Shown: positions 11,228-21,300 of the stretch, piece after piece
How the letters are laid out: every line of letters starts with the position of its first letter
Numbering within the stretch: position 1 is the stretch's first letter
Source: Saccharomonospora viridis DSM 43017
GTDB taxonomy: Bacteria; Actinomycetota; Actinomycetes; Mycobacteriales; Pseudonocardiaceae
NCBI RefSeq assembly: GCF_000023865.1
Contig: NC_013159.1
Coordinates: 2,630,001 to 2,694,000 of the forward strand
DNA length: 64,000 bases
Direction: 5' to 3'
Translations under genes and position numbers: made by a program
Notes under the pieces: generated by a model
Told to the model about the DNA's origin: nothing
What the model saw: only the letters and a program-made list of their open reading frames with translations
Databases searched by the model: none

Positions 11228-11692
11228 TCAGTGCGTGGTGCGCTCGTGTTCGAGGACGAGCTGCCGGTCACCCAACGGTTCGTCGAGTTCCACCGTCAGC
11301 GGCGGGTAACGCATGTCCATTGTGCACACTACGTTCTCGTCGGCGGGCTCGGATTCCACCAGGGTCACGGTGACCTGCTCCTCGGTCTGCTCGGCCACCT
11401 TCGCACTCACCTTCGTGCAGCCGCCTTCTTGGGCCACGATCGTCAACGTGTGTCCTTCGTCGGACACCGCCACCTCGGTCGGATAGCCCTCCGGCAACGC
11501 GGATGTGTCGATCAGCTCCTCGGACATGGGACCGTCCTGCACCGCGGCCTCCGGGGTCTGTGGCGACTCCCGTGCCACGGGCGCCAAGCCCGACTCCTGC
11601 TCGGACCGGTCGTTGGCCGTCGTCTCTTCTCCGCATGCGGTCACGGCCAACAGCAGCGCGGCCGCTCCGACGATGGTTCGTATCCACCTCAT
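11228..11692 (-). CDS. Secreted lipoprotein, unknown function
   Basis: 154-aa predicted lipoprotein. Residues 1-20 form a signal peptide ending in the lipobox LAVTAC, so Cys20 would be lipidated and the protein anchored outside the membrane. A low-complexity Glu/Ser/Pro linker follows (about 21-60), then a compact domain with two Cys residues (EGGCTKVS and ENVVCTMDMRYPPL) that may form a disulfide. No family recognised with confidence. The start has only a weak ribosome site, and the codon is chosen for the signal peptide. It is convergent with fum. Confidence 0.75.
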   Translation of the reverse strand: MRWIRTIVGAAALLLAVTACGEETTANDRSEQESGLAPVARESPQTPEAAVQDGPMSEELIDTSALPEGYPTEVAVSDEGHTLTIVAQEGGCTKVSAKVAEQTEEQVTVTLVESEPADENVVCTMDMRYPPLTVELDEPLGDRQLVLEHERTTH

Positions 11693-11765
11693 GCCGGGTG
11701 GACGTAACGCACCGTGTGCTGGGTTGCACCGACGATGAGTTCGTTCCCAACCGTAGGGCGCGGCT

Positions 11766-12440
11766 TCAGAAGTACTCGCGCTGCGGCCATCGCGGTTCGC
11801 CGCCAACAGCGCCGGATGCGTCGGCGCTGTTGAAGCCCGGTTCCCGCGACCGTTCGGACCGTGACGGCGGCACGGACATGAACCGGACACCGTCGTTCGC
11901 GGTGCCCTTCGTCGTCCGTTCCGACGGCATCCGCGGTTCGGAAACGGGTGCGGGCGGTGGGGATGCGGGCTGTGACGTCCGCAGCGGACGTTCGTCGGCT
12001 CCACGGTGCTGCGTGGGAACGGCCGAGGGTAGGTAGGCCGTCGGCGCGGGTGGATGCGGACGATTCCGCGCCGTCGCCGATGGGGTCGCGAACGTGTCGT
12101 CACGTCGAGCGGAAGCGGCCGGAGACGGCGTTCGTGACGACGGTTGCCGGTCACGCATCACGGCATATGCGGCGAACGGATCGGAGACCACGCGCCGACG
12201 ACGTCGTGGCCGGCGCAGCCCCACCAATCCCACCAGTCCCACCAGTCCCAGCAGCCCCAGCAACCCCCAGGAAGCCAAGTCGTCGTGAAAGCTCCCCTGC
12301 GCGGACGGCATTTCGGCCGTGGTCTCCACGGTGGTCACGGCGAGCGGCCCGGGTTCGCCGTGTGCCATCGACGCCCCGAACAGCGGGGCGAGCACGCACG
12401 TCGCCACCACCATGATCCGGCCAACAATCACTCTGCGCAT
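11766..12440 (-). CDS. WGLLGL-repeat membrane protein with proline-rich tail
   Basis: 224-aa protein with an N-terminal signal peptide (about 1-27), a short linker, then WGLLGLLGLVGLVGLVGL at 58-75 followed by an arginine cluster (RRPRRRRR, 76-83). This is the architecture of short 'WGxxGxxG' membrane proteins of bacteria, in which the Gly/Leu helix spans the membrane and the arginines mark the cytoplasmic side. Unusually, about 140 further residues follow, rich in Pro, Ser, Arg and Thr and probably disordered. The ATG has GGAGG 5 nt upstream; a GTG inside that site is not used. No function known. See the finding on its 9-bp repeats. Confidence 0.75.
   Translation of the reverse strand: MRRVIVGRIMVVATCVLAPLFGASMAHGEPGPLAVTTVETTAEMPSAQGSFHDDLASWGLLGLLGLVGLVGLVGLRRPRRRRRVVSDPFAAYAVMRDRQPSSRTPSPAASARRDDTFATPSATARNRPHPPAPTAYLPSAVPTQHRGADERPLRTSQPASPPPAPVSEPRMPSERTTKGTANDGVRFMSVPPSRSERSREPGFNSADASGAVGGEPRWPQREYF
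12221..12265. repeat. Five tandem 9-bp repeats inside the WGLLGL gene
   Basis: Five consecutive 9-bp units on the + strand (CCACCAATC, CCACCAGTC twice, CCAGCAGCC, CCAGCAACC) encode the Gly-Leu-Val/Gly-Leu-Leu triplets of the membrane helix on the minus strand. Unit loss or gain would keep frame but change helix length by three residues. Confidence 0.8.
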
Positions 12441-12591
12441 AAAAACCTCCACTGTCGGTCACGACACGAGCTACCCACTCGAAACGGCCTTCAGGCCTGG
12501 GCCACTCGTTCGGGCGAGTCTCGGACCGTTGCCGGATGATGGAAGTGTGGTGCGTCGAGTGCGTGTCGTCCCCGAGGTCGACCTCCGCACC

Positions 12592-13596
12592 TCAGTACGG
12601 GACCGCGAATTCGGCGAACTCCGGGTTCAACGATCCGTCGCCGGCTGGATAGGAGATGCGTGTGGGATCACCGTCGGAGGTGTAGCGCAGGTCGGGATTG
12701 GCCGCGAGCTTGTCGAGCCAGGCCGTCGAACCGAACTCCGCCTCGTGGCCGTCCGGGCCCTGCGAACGGATGCGAGGTACGGCGGCCGCGTCGAATTCCG
12801 CCGAGAACGGTGACGGGGCGGGATTCGCGCCCACGAGTAGCACGGCCCTGTAGTCGTATCCTTCGCCCCACAACGCCAGTTCACCGGGGTCCGGACGCGC
12901 GCCGAACGGTAATGCGAGTGAGGCGGGCTCGTAGCCTGCGACGGCGTCGCGGATCAACCGATCACCCATGGCGATGGCCTCCTGCGCGGCTTCGGGTGAC
13001 GCTGCGCCGAGGTTCGTATGGCCGTACGTGTGGTTGCCGATTTCGAAACCGTTGTCGGCGAGCCACCGCAACGCCCGTCGACCGGCCTCCCCGCCCCCGA
13101 ACGGTTCCTCGTTGACGTACACGCTCGCGGTAGGCCGAAAACCCGGGTTCTCCCGCGCCACGTCCAGCAGGATTCCGACAGCGGTGTCCGGCGCCACCCG
13201 GTCACCCTCCATGCGGATCGTGGAGGGGTCGCCGTCGTCGAACGTCAGCACCACCGGATGGGTTCCCGCGGGGAGGTCCAGATCCCCCGAGGCCAGCTCA
13301 GCGGTGGTGACGGGGACGTAGTCCTCGTCGGCGAGCCGCTGCAGCTCCGCACGGAAGTCCTCGGGCGTCCTGTCGTACACCGACGTGGGCTCGGGAACGA
13401 TCCGGTGATACATCAGCACGGGGACGAGGCCGAGTTCGTTGGCGCCGACCTCCTCCGGATCCGGTGGCATGGTGGCGGTCGCGCTCTCGCTCGCCTCGGG
13501 TGCCCGTTGTGGACCTGCCGCGGGAACGGCCGGGTGTGAGCAACCTGCGCTGATCGCTGTCGCCGCGGCGAGAATCAGAAAGCGTCGAAGGGCCAT
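12592..13596 (-). CDS. Polysaccharide deacetylase lipoprotein (NodB/CE4)
   Basis: 334-aa exported protein with a lipoprotein signal (AAATAISAGC, Cys near residue 19), an Ala/Glu/Pro linker, then a carbohydrate esterase 4 domain. VVLTFDDGD supplies the catalytic base and metal-binding Asp pair; GNHTYGHTNL supplies the HxxxH metal motif; LPFG with YRAVL resemble motifs 3-5. Likely removes N-acetyl groups from a cell-surface polysaccharide or peptidoglycan. Long insertions between motifs suggest a diverged subfamily. It is divergent, across 142 nt, from a DUF4015 glycosidase-like gene, suggesting related envelope functions. Confidence 0.87.
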   Translation of the reverse strand: MALRRFLILAAATAISAGCSHPAVPAAGPQRAPEASESATATMPPDPEEVGANELGLVPVLMYHRIVPEPTSVYDRTPEDFRAELQRLADEDYVPVTTAELASGDLDLPAGTHPVVLTFDDGDPSTIRMEGDRVAPDTAVGILLDVARENPGFRPTASVYVNEEPFGGGEAGRRALRWLADNGFEIGNHTYGHTNLGAASPEAAQEAIAMGDRLIRDAVAGYEPASLALPFGARPDPGELALWGEGYDYRAVLLVGANPAPSPFSAEFDAAAVPRIRSQGPDGHEAEFGSTAWLDKLAANPDLRYTSDGDPTRISYPAGDGSLNPEFAEFAVPY

Positions 13597-13738
13597 GCTC
13601 GGCAAAGTAGGTCAGCCGGAACCCGACCGCGCGGCGCGTTCACTCGTCCGAGGGTTCCTGCACGAGCACCTGTCCGGACCAATCACACCGTGGGTAGCCC
13701 TGCACCAGCCCCAGCAAGGCGACGGGAGGGACCCACCG

Positions 13739-15295
13739 ATGCCCAGGCACACATTAAGTCCGCAGTGGATAGTCACGATCGTGGCGGTGACGGCGGTGTC
13801 AGCGGCCGTGGCGATTCCGTTGAGCATCGGCGATCGACCCGACGCCACGATCCTGGGCTTGCCCGGTGAGACGATCGGCCCCACCGGCATACGCGATGTC
13901 GTCATCAGCTCCCAGCACGGCCTCGAAGGATTACATGCCACATTGGACGAACAGCCGTTGCCGTTGCGTCGGGACGGGAACTGGCTGCGACCCGACATCG
14001 GTGAACTGCCCGAGGGCTGGCACACGCTCGTGGTCACGCCACCACCGGACTTGTTCGGAAACGCCACGCCAGCCCAAGTCACCTTCAAAGTCGACGCCAC
14101 TCCCCCCGAGCTGACGGTACAGCCGCCCGAACCCGTCAAGCCCGGCACGATCGGCGAGATCCGTGGTATCGCACGGGATGCCGTCATCGTCTCGATGGGC
14201 GACGAGGAAGTGCAGCCGGCCGAGGACGGTTCGTTCGTCCTTCCCGTGCGGGCCGATGCGGGCACCGTCACCATCACCGCCCGTGATGCGGCGGGCAACA
14301 CGGCTGTCGAAGAGGTCCCGGTGCCGCTGCGGCATCCCGGCATGAAAGCCGTACACCTGACGGCGAGCGCCTGGGCGAGCCCCGAGCTGCGGGAGCCCGT
14401 GCTGGACATGGTCCGGGAAGGCCGGATCGACACCGTACAACTCGACATCAAGGACGAAAGCGGCCAGATCGGATACGCCTCACAGGTTCCGCTGGCTCAG
14501 CGGATCGGCGCCAACACCCGGCTCTACGACGCTCGAGAGGCCTTGGACGTACTGCACTCGGAAGGGGTGCACGTAGTGGGCAGACTCGTCGCCTTCCGCG
14601 ATCCCATCCTCGGCAGAGCGTCCTGGGAGGAGGGCGAATACGACCGGGTCATCCAGAACACCGAAGGAAACGCCTGGTCGGGATACGGCGAATACTCCTT
14701 CACCAACTTCGCCGACCCCGTGGTACGGGCCTACAACATCGCACTGGCCGAGGAAGCCGCCGAACTCGGTTTCGACGACATCCTCTACGACTACATCCGT
14801 CGACCCGACGGCGACGTCTCACAGATGGTGTTTCCCGGTCTGACGACGACCCCGGAGGAGTCGATCGCGAGTTTCCTCGCCGAATCGCGTGTGGCCCTGC
14901 ACAAGCACGGCGCGTTCCAGGGAGCGTCGGTGTTCGGCATCGCCGCCAGTCGGCCCGAACAGATCGCCCAGGACATCCCCGCCATATCGGAACACGTGGA
15001 TTACGTGGCGCCGATGGTGTACCCGTCGCATTGGGGGCCCGGCGAGTACGGCGTGGAGGACCCGGAGAGCCAGCCGTACGACATCACGGCGCGCTCGCTG
15101 GCCGACTTCCAAGCATTGGTCGAGGACGGCCACGCGAAGGTCATACCGTGGTTGCAGGCATTCAGCATGAGCGTGCCTTACGGCCCCGAGGAGATCCGTG
15201 CACAGATCGAGGCCGCAGCGGACGTCGGCATCGATTCGTTCCTCCTGTGGAATGCGGCATGCCGCTATGACGAACGGGCCCTTCCCCCGACGTGA
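13739..15295 (+). CDS. Putative glycoside hydrolase, DUF4015 family
   Basis: 518-aa exported or membrane-anchored protein. A transmembrane signal anchor is at about 10-28. An Ig-like beta-rich region spans roughly 40-195, with ITARDAAGNTAVEEV typical of such repeats. A TIM-barrel-like putative glycosyl hydrolase domain (DUF4015, PF13200) runs to the C-terminus; KAVHLTASAWASP opens it, and VQLDIKDESG, DDILYDYIRRPDG and YVAPMVYPSHW are its conserved strands. Substrate unknown. ATG 13739 has GGGAGGG 8 nt upstream. The frame is open earlier but reads across the divergent deacetylase. Product acts outside the membrane. Confidence 0.87.
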   Translation: MPRHTLSPQWIVTIVAVTAVSAAVAIPLSIGDRPDATILGLPGETIGPTGIRDVVISSQHGLEGLHATLDEQPLPLRRDGNWLRPDIGELPEGWHTLVVTPPPDLFGNATPAQVTFKVDATPPELTVQPPEPVKPGTIGEIRGIARDAVIVSMGDEEVQPAEDGSFVLPVRADAGTVTITARDAAGNTAVEEVPVPLRHPGMKAVHLTASAWASPELREPVLDMVREGRIDTVQLDIKDESGQIGYASQVPLAQRIGANTRLYDAREALDVLHSEGVHVVGRLVAFRDPILGRASWEEGEYDRVIQNTEGNAWSGYGEYSFTNFADPVVRAYNIALAEEAAELGFDDILYDYIRRPDGDVSQMVFPGLTTTPEESIASFLAESRVALHKHGAFQGASVFGIAASRPEQIAQDIPAISEHVDYVAPMVYPSHWGPGEYGVEDPESQPYDITARSLADFQALVEDGHAKVIPWLQAFSMSVPYGPEEIRAQIEAAADVGIDSFLLWNAACRYDERALPPT

Positions 15296-15377
15296 CGCCC
15301 CGAAGACGGTGGCCGGCGCGGGCGGTACGTCGTCCGTCATCGACGCACCCGGTCGGGCCACAGCCCAAAAACACGGT

Positions 15378-15977
15378 CTAGGGCACCAATCCGGCCACGA
15401 ACATCCCCGCCATGCCGAAGTTCATGACCACGCGACAGCCGAACCGGGAATTCACTCCCGGCGGCAGCATGGCACCCGTCCGCCGGTTCCGGAATGCACG
15501 CCACACGGTGTGCGCGCCGTCGGCCAGGAAGTACACCGCGCACACCAACGCCACGGCGGGAAGGGCGTATGTCTGCGCCGTGGCCGGGTCGACCATCATC
15601 GGCCACACACTGTGGTGCCCGCCGTCGCCGTGCGGCATCGCCGCCAACATGTACACCATCGCGGCGGCGCTGACGCCGTGGTGGAAGTCGCAATGCCGAC
15701 AGACGTTGCGCGTCGCCGGTGACCGCACCACGTTGACGACGAACCAGCAGGTCGCCACGAAGAACAACGCCTGCCATCCGGCTACCGGCACGGGAAAGCC
15801 CACCGGGGACACCATTGCGGCCATCGCCAAGGCCATGAGGAGTCCCACCAGGTCGGCTTCGCGTACGCCGGTTCCGAGTCGGTGGTAGTCGAGTCGTACG
15901 AGCCTCGACAGGCACGGGTACACGAGAAGGACGAAAACGGCGGTCGCGCCCCAGGCCGCGGCCACCGGAATCCCCAT
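15378..15977 (-). CDS. DUF5134 multi-pass membrane protein
   Basis: 199-aa integral membrane protein with about five to six predicted helices. It has DFHHGVSAAAMVYML and a following HGDGGHHSVWP loop rich in His and Met, matching the DUF5134 family of actinobacteria. The His/Met clusters hint at metal (copper) interaction, but no function is proven. ATG 15977 has GAGGG 5 nt upstream; the frame stays open to a GTG at 16013, so the start may be up to 12 codons earlier. It is convergent with the DUF4015 gene. Confidence 0.75.
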   Translation of the reverse strand: MGIPVAAAWGATAVFVLLVYPCLSRLVRLDYHRLGTGVREADLVGLLMALAMAAMVSPVGFPVPVAGWQALFFVATCWFVVNVVRSPATRNVCRHCDFHHGVSAAAMVYMLAAMPHGDGGHHSVWPMMVDPATAQTYALPAVALVCAVYFLADGAHTVWRAFRNRRTGAMLPPGVNSRFGCRVVMNFGMAGMFVAGLVP

Positions 15978-16013
15978 CAGCGCCCTCACTCGCAAGAAGG
16001 ACACGGACCCCAC

Positions 16014-16436
16014 CCGCGTCCGCCCACGGCTTTACGGTGTCACCCGTCCCGGGGAGCCGCTAGCGGTCAAGTAGGTGAAACGTAGGCCCGCGCCCGTATA
16101 CGCAGCGCTCAAGCCGGCCCGATGAGCTGGGATGACGTCCGCACCGGGAACGCATCGCACCCGCTATGACTTCCACCACGATCCCACCCGCCCAGGCCGT
16201 GCTGTGGCGGCCGGACCGTGCGCTCGTGGTCTCCCACCGATCCGCGAGGGACGGCGAGGCCGCTTTCGAAGAGGCCGTTCCACCGCCGACCACGGTCAAC
16301 GGTGGAACCGGGTTGTCGCGATCACCCACTGCCCTGAGAGCGCCGGCGCCCCGTAGTGGTGGGGAACCTCACCCGAGTCCGTCCCGGCCGGAAAACGCCC
16401 ACAAGCGCCGGACGACGCTGTCCGACGGGGAGGGCG
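16014..16436. other. Intergenic region, no supported gene
   Basis: About 420 nt between the DUF5134 gene and the F420 oxidoreductase. Short open frames on both strands have low-complexity Arg/Pro/Ser composition, no ribosome sites and no recognisable domain. A hairpin inside may terminate the leftward oxidoreductase transcript. Confidence 0.55.
16277..16308 (-). terminator. Hairpin after the Fgd-like gene
   Basis: Nine-base-pair perfect stem GTTCCACCG / CGGTGGAAC with a 14-nt loop, about 130 nt beyond the stop of the leftward oxidoreductase. No T-run. Tentative terminator. Confidence 0.35.
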
Positions 16437-17426
16437 TCAGGCCCTCAGCTTCGGCAGCACCTCGCGACCGAAGACCTCCAGCCATTCCTTCTGGTTGCGA
16501 CCGACGTTGTGCACGTAGATACGCGTGAATCCGGCGTCGATGTAGCGCTGCAAGGAGGCACGGTGCGCGTCCGGATCGGACGACACCACCATGCGTCCCT
16601 CGAAGTCCTCCCGCCGCACGAGTTTCGCCATCTGTTCGAAGTCGAACGGCGAGCGGATGTCGGCCTTCGGGAACTTCATGCCCCCGTTGGGCCACTGTTC
16701 CATCGCGTTGCGCCAGGCCTCCTCGTCGGTGGACGCCCACGACAGGTGCACCTGCAACAACTTCGGCATGGCGTCGGGGTCCTTGCCCGCCTTGCGCGCC
16801 CCTTGGGAGAAGTTGTCGAGGATGCCCGCGAGTTTCTCCAGCGACGCGCCCGGTGTGATGAGTCCGTCGGCCAGTTCCCCGGTCTTGCGGGAGGTGTACG
16901 GACCGGACGCGGCGATGTAGATCGGCGGCGGTGTCTCCGGCATCGTCCACAACCGCGTGGTGTGGAGCTTGAAGAACTCGCCGCGATGCTTGACGTCCTT
17001 GCCGGTGAACAGTTTCCGGATGATCTCGAGGGCTTCGAACAGGCGGCGCACCCGTTCGGGCGCCTCCGGCCAGTACCCACCGATCACATGTTCGTTGAGG
17101 GCCTCACCCGAGCCGAGTCCGAGCCAGGTACGCCCCGGATACGTCGCCTCCAACGTCGCCGCCGCCTGCGCCACCAGCGCCGGATGCTGCCGGAACGACG
17201 GACACGTCACGCCCGGGCCGAGGTCGCCGGTGGTGTGTTCCGCCAACGACGCGAGCACACTCCATACGAACGGTGACTGCCCCTGCGCGGGAACCCACGG
17301 CTGGAAGTGGTCGGCGGCCATCTGCCCCGAGAATCCGTGCCGCTCAGCCAGTTCGGCTATCTCGATGGCCTCTCTCGGCGAGAACTGCTCCAGTGCCGCC
17401 GCGATACCGATCTGCACGTCACCCAC
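16437..17426 (-). CDS. F420-dependent LLM-class oxidoreductase, Fgd-like
   Basis: 329-aa luciferase-like TIM-barrel oxidoreductase most similar to the F420-dependent glucose-6-phosphate dehydrogenase group (TIGR03557-type). Fgd-like landmarks are the N-terminal QIGIAAALEQFSPRE, DHFQPW, LGLGSGEALNE, and VYIAA-type PPIYIAASGP for cofactor binding. It would pass hydride between deazaflavin F420 and an organic substrate. True Fgd acts on glucose 6-phosphate and supplies F420H2, but the substrate here cannot be fixed from sequence. It follows another F420-type enzyme on the same strand with 57 nt between them. Confidence 0.85.
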   Translation of the reverse strand: MGDVQIGIAAALEQFSPREAIEIAELAERHGFSGQMAADHFQPWVPAQGQSPFVWSVLASLAEHTTGDLGPGVTCPSFRQHPALVAQAAATLEATYPGRTWLGLGSGEALNEHVIGGYWPEAPERVRRLFEALEIIRKLFTGKDVKHRGEFFKLHTTRLWTMPETPPPIYIAASGPYTSRKTGELADGLITPGASLEKLAGILDNFSQGARKAGKDPDAMPKLLQVHLSWASTDEEAWRNAMEQWPNGGMKFPKADIRSPFDFEQMAKLVRREDFEGRMVVSSDPDAHRASLQRYIDAGFTRIYVHNVGRNQKEWLEVFGREVLPKLRA

Positions 17427-17483
17427 GTGTGTAGTCCTATCCTGTCGTACCTCTGGCGCTGACCCGGTGTCTACGCCGTGAAC

Positions 17484-18317
17484 CTACCCCGCATACCGTT
17501 GTGTCAACACGACCAGCTCGTCGAGGAACGCGAGACTCTCGGCCTCGGGCAGAGTGGGGAGGTCGAACGTCACCCGTTCCACACCGGCCTCGGCCCAACC
17601 TTCGATCCTGGCCTCGTCGCGTTCCGCCCCGAAGACCGTCACGGGCACCTCGGTCCTGCCCTGGTCGGCCAATGCACGTAGCGACTCCCGGATCTTCTCC
17701 GGTCCGACGTTGCCCAACGGCAACCAGGCGTCCCCGTGGGCGGCCAGCCGGGCCAACGCGGCTGGACTGTCCCCGCCGATGTAGATCGGTGGATGCGGCG
17801 TACTCACCGGCTTGGGCCAAAGGTAGATCGGGTCGAAGTCCACGTGCGTTCCGTGGAACTCCGCCTCCTCCTGGGTCCAGATGGCCTTGAGCGCCTGGAG
17901 CTGCTCATCGAGCAGGTCACCCCGGGTCCGCGGGTCGGTACCGTGGTTGCGCATCTCCTCCCGGTTCCAGCCCACGCCCACGCCGAAGAGGAACCGTCCG
18001 TTCGACACCAGATCGAGACTCGCCACCTCTTTGGCCGTGTGAATGACGTCGCGCTGGATCAGCAACGCCACTCCGGTGCCCAGCAGCAGTGTCTCGGTGA
18101 CGGCCGCCGCCGCGCTCAACGCCACGAAGGGATCGAGTGTGCGGTAGTACTTCCGCGGAAGCTCACCGCCTCTGGGGGTCGGGGTGCGACGATCCACCGG
18201 GATGTGCGAATGCTCGGCCAGGAACAACGCGTCGAAACCACGCTCCTCCAGGGCACGGGCGAGCGTGGTCGGCCGGATTCCCTCGTCGGTGACGAAGGTC
18301 GAGATTCCGAACTTCAT
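17484..18317 (-). CDS. F420-dependent LLM-class oxidoreductase
   Basis: 277-aa luciferase-like monooxygenase-family protein of the TIGR03619 type. Recognisable blocks are MKFGISTFVTDEGI, LFLAEHSHIP, LLGTGVALLIQRDVIHTAKE, FLFGVGVGWNREEM and PPIYIGGDSPAALARLA (cofactor-binding TIM-barrel strands). Likely uses F420 (less likely FMN) to oxidise or reduce an unknown small molecule. It is only distantly similar to the Fgd-like neighbour. The ATG at 18317 gives the canonical family N-terminus. It follows icmF by 41 nt on the same strand and may be cotranscribed. Confidence 0.87.
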   Translation of the reverse strand: MKFGISTFVTDEGIRPTTLARALEERGFDALFLAEHSHIPVDRRTPTPRGGELPRKYYRTLDPFVALSAAAAVTETLLLGTGVALLIQRDVIHTAKEVASLDLVSNGRFLFGVGVGWNREEMRNHGTDPRTRGDLLDEQLQALKAIWTQEEAEFHGTHVDFDPIYLWPKPVSTPHPPIYIGGDSPAALARLAAHGDAWLPLGNVGPEKIRESLRALADQGRTEVPVTVFGAERDEARIEGWAEAGVERVTFDLPTLPEAESLAFLDELVVLTQRYAG

Positions 18318-18358
18318 GTCATCGACCAACCACGCTCGGCTGTGGTTTGTTCCCGCCC

Positions 18359-21300
18359 TTACACGTTCCGGCGATACTGACCGCCGACCTCGAAGAACGC
18401 TTGGGTGATCTGCCCGAGCGAGCACACCCGTACCGCGTCCATGAGCACCTCGAACACGTTCTCCCCGCTGGCCGCGGCCTCGCGCAACCGAGCCAGCGCC
18501 CGCGGGGCCTCCTCACGGTGTCGCTCGTGGAAGTCGGCCAGTCGCCGCAGCTGCGACTGCTTCTCCTCCTCGGTGGCCCGGGCGAGCTCCACCTCCACCT
18601 CGTCGTCCTCGGGATTGGGGTTGCGGAACATGTTGACACCCACGATCGGCAACGACCCGTTGTGCTTGAGCCGTTCGTAGAGCATCGACTCGTCCTGGAT
18701 CTTGCCCCGCTGGTAGCCGGTCTCCATCGCCCCGAGCACACCGCCGCGTTCGGCGATGCGTTCGAACTCGGCGAGCACGGCTTCCTCGACCAGGTCGGTG
18801 AGTTCGTCGATGATGAACGAGCCCTGCAGCGGGTTCTCGTTCTTCGACAGGCCCCACTCCTTGTTGATGATCATCTGGATGGCCAGCGCGCGACGCACCG
18901 AGTTCTCGGTGGGCGTGGTGATCGCCTCGTCGTAGGCGTTGGTGTGCAACGAGTTCGCGTTGTCGTACAGCGCGCACAACGCCTGGAGGGTCGTGCGGAT
19001 GTCGTTGAAGCTCATCTCCTGGGCGTGCAACGAGCGACCCGATGTCTGCACGTGGTACTTGAGCTTCTGCGACCGCTCGTTCGCCCCGTAGCGCTCGCGC
19101 ATCGCGATGGCCCAGATGCGGCGGGCCACCCGGCCCAGCACCGAGTACTCCGCGTCCATGCCGTTGGAGAAGAAGAACGACAGGTTGGGCGCGAAGTCGT
19201 CGATGTGCATGCCGCGAGCCAGGTACGACTCGACGTAGGTGAAGCCGTTGGCGAGGGTGAAGGCCAGCTGCGTGATGGGGTTCGCCCCCGCTTCGGCGAT
19301 GTGGTAGCCCGAGATCGACACGGAGTAGAAGTTGCGGACACCGTTGGCGATGAACCACTCCTGGATGTCCGACATCATCCGTAGCGAGAACTCGGTGGAG
19401 AAGATGCAGGTGTTCTGCCCCTGGTCCTCCTTGAGGATGTCGGCCTGCACGGTGCCGCGCACCTGTCGCAGCGTCCACGCCCGGATCTCGGCGGCCTCCT
19501 CGGCGGTGGGCTCGCGACCGTGCTCGGCGCGGAAGGCGTCCATCCGCTGGTCGATGGCCGTGTTCAGGAAGAACGCCAGGATGGTCGGCGCGGGACCGTT
19601 GATGGTCATCGACACCGACGTGGTGGGCGCGGTGAGGTCGAATCCGTCGTAGAGCGCCTTCATGTCGTCCAGCGTCGCGATGGACACGCCCGACGTGCCG
19701 ACCTTGCCGTAGATGTCCGGACGCGTGTCCGGATCCCACCCGTACAACGTCACCGAGTCGAACGCGGTCGACAGTCGCTTGGCCTCCGACTCGGCCGAGA
19801 GGTACTTGAACCGCCGGTTGGTGCGGAAGGCGTCGCCCTCACCGGCGAACATCCGCGCGGGGTCCTCCCCGTCGCGCTTGAACGGGAACACCCCCGCGGT
19901 GAAGGGGAAGTAACCGGGAAGATGTTCCCGCCGCAAAAACGACAGCAGCTCGCCCTTGTCGGTGTACCGCGGCAACGCCACCCGCGGGATACGACTGCCC
20001 GACAGCGTCTCCCGCCACAGGCCGGTCCGGATCTCCCGATCCCGCACCGTGAAGACGAGTTCCTCCCCGCGATACGACTCGGCCAGTTCCTCCCAGCCCT
20101 CCAACAGCGCCCTGGTGTCATCGGCCACGGCCGCGTCCGCCTGGTCGATCAGCCGGTCGAGGTCTTCGGTGGCCGCGCCCTCGGCGGCCAGCGCGTCCCG
20201 CGCGGCGATCAGCTGTTCCCGCTTGCGCACCGCTTCCACCTGCTGCCGGGTGCGCTCGTGGTAGTTCCGCACCGTTTCGGCGATCTCGGCGAGGTACCGC
20301 GTGCGGCTACCGGGGATGATGACGCTGGTGTCGCTGGACACCTTGCCGGAGACCCGGGGCAGTGTCCCGGCTGAGACGGACAGCCCCAGCTCGGCGAGCC
20401 CGTCCCGCAGATGCTGGTAGAGGGCCGTGACGCCGTCGTCGTTGAACTTCGCCGCGCTGGTGCCGAAGACCGGCATGTCCTCGGGTGAGGCACCGAACTC
20501 CTCACGATTGCGGATCAGCTGTCGTGCCACGTCACGGCGGGCGTCCTCGGCCCCGCGCCGCTCGAACTTGTTGATGGCCACGACGTCGGCGAAGTCGAGC
20601 ATGTCGATCTTCTCCAGCTGCGACGCCGCACCGAACTCCGGTGTCATGACATACAGCGTGTGATCGACATAGTCCACGATCCCGGCGTCGCCCTGCCCGA
20701 TGCCCGGCGTCTCGATGATCACGAGGTCGTACCCGGCGGCCTTGCACGCCGACACCGCGTCGGCGAGGCCGGTGGGGATCTCCGACCCGGTCCCGCGCGT
20801 GGCCAGCGACCGGAAGAAGATCCGGTCACCGTTGTCGAGACTGTTCATGCGGATGCGGTCGCCGAGCAGCGCGCCACCGCCACGTCGCCGGGTCGGGTCG
20901 ACGGCGAGGACGGCGATCCGCAGCTTGTCCTCCTGGTCGAGCCGGAATCGCCGGACCAGCTCGTCGGTCAACGACGACTTCCCCGCCCCGCCCGTACCGG
21001 TGATACCGAGGACCGGGACCGTGCGCGCGGACGCGGCCTCGGCGATGGCCGCGCGCCAGGAGTCGGGGAGGGTGTTCTGCTGCAGCTGTGTGATGACACG
21101 TGACAGCGTCAGCATGTCCCCGCCCAGGAGCGCGTCGACGGAGCCGACTTGCTTCTCGGCGAGGTCGACGTCGCACTCCCGGATCATCAGGTTGATCATC
21201 CCCGGCAGGCCCAGTTCCAGGCCGTCGTCGGGCGAGAAGATGCGCGCGACCCCACGGGAGTGCAGTAGCTCGATCTCGTCACGCACGATGACTCCGCCGC

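Noticed and set aside
12221-12265. Tandem repeats considered as a CRISPR or VNTR-type array
   Set aside because: Units are 9 bp, contiguous, without spacers, and code for a regular Gly-Leu helix.
16060-16528. Opposing 89-aa and 120-aa frames near 16.1-16.5 kb
   Set aside because: They overlap each other, lack ribosome sites and show only GC-driven composition.
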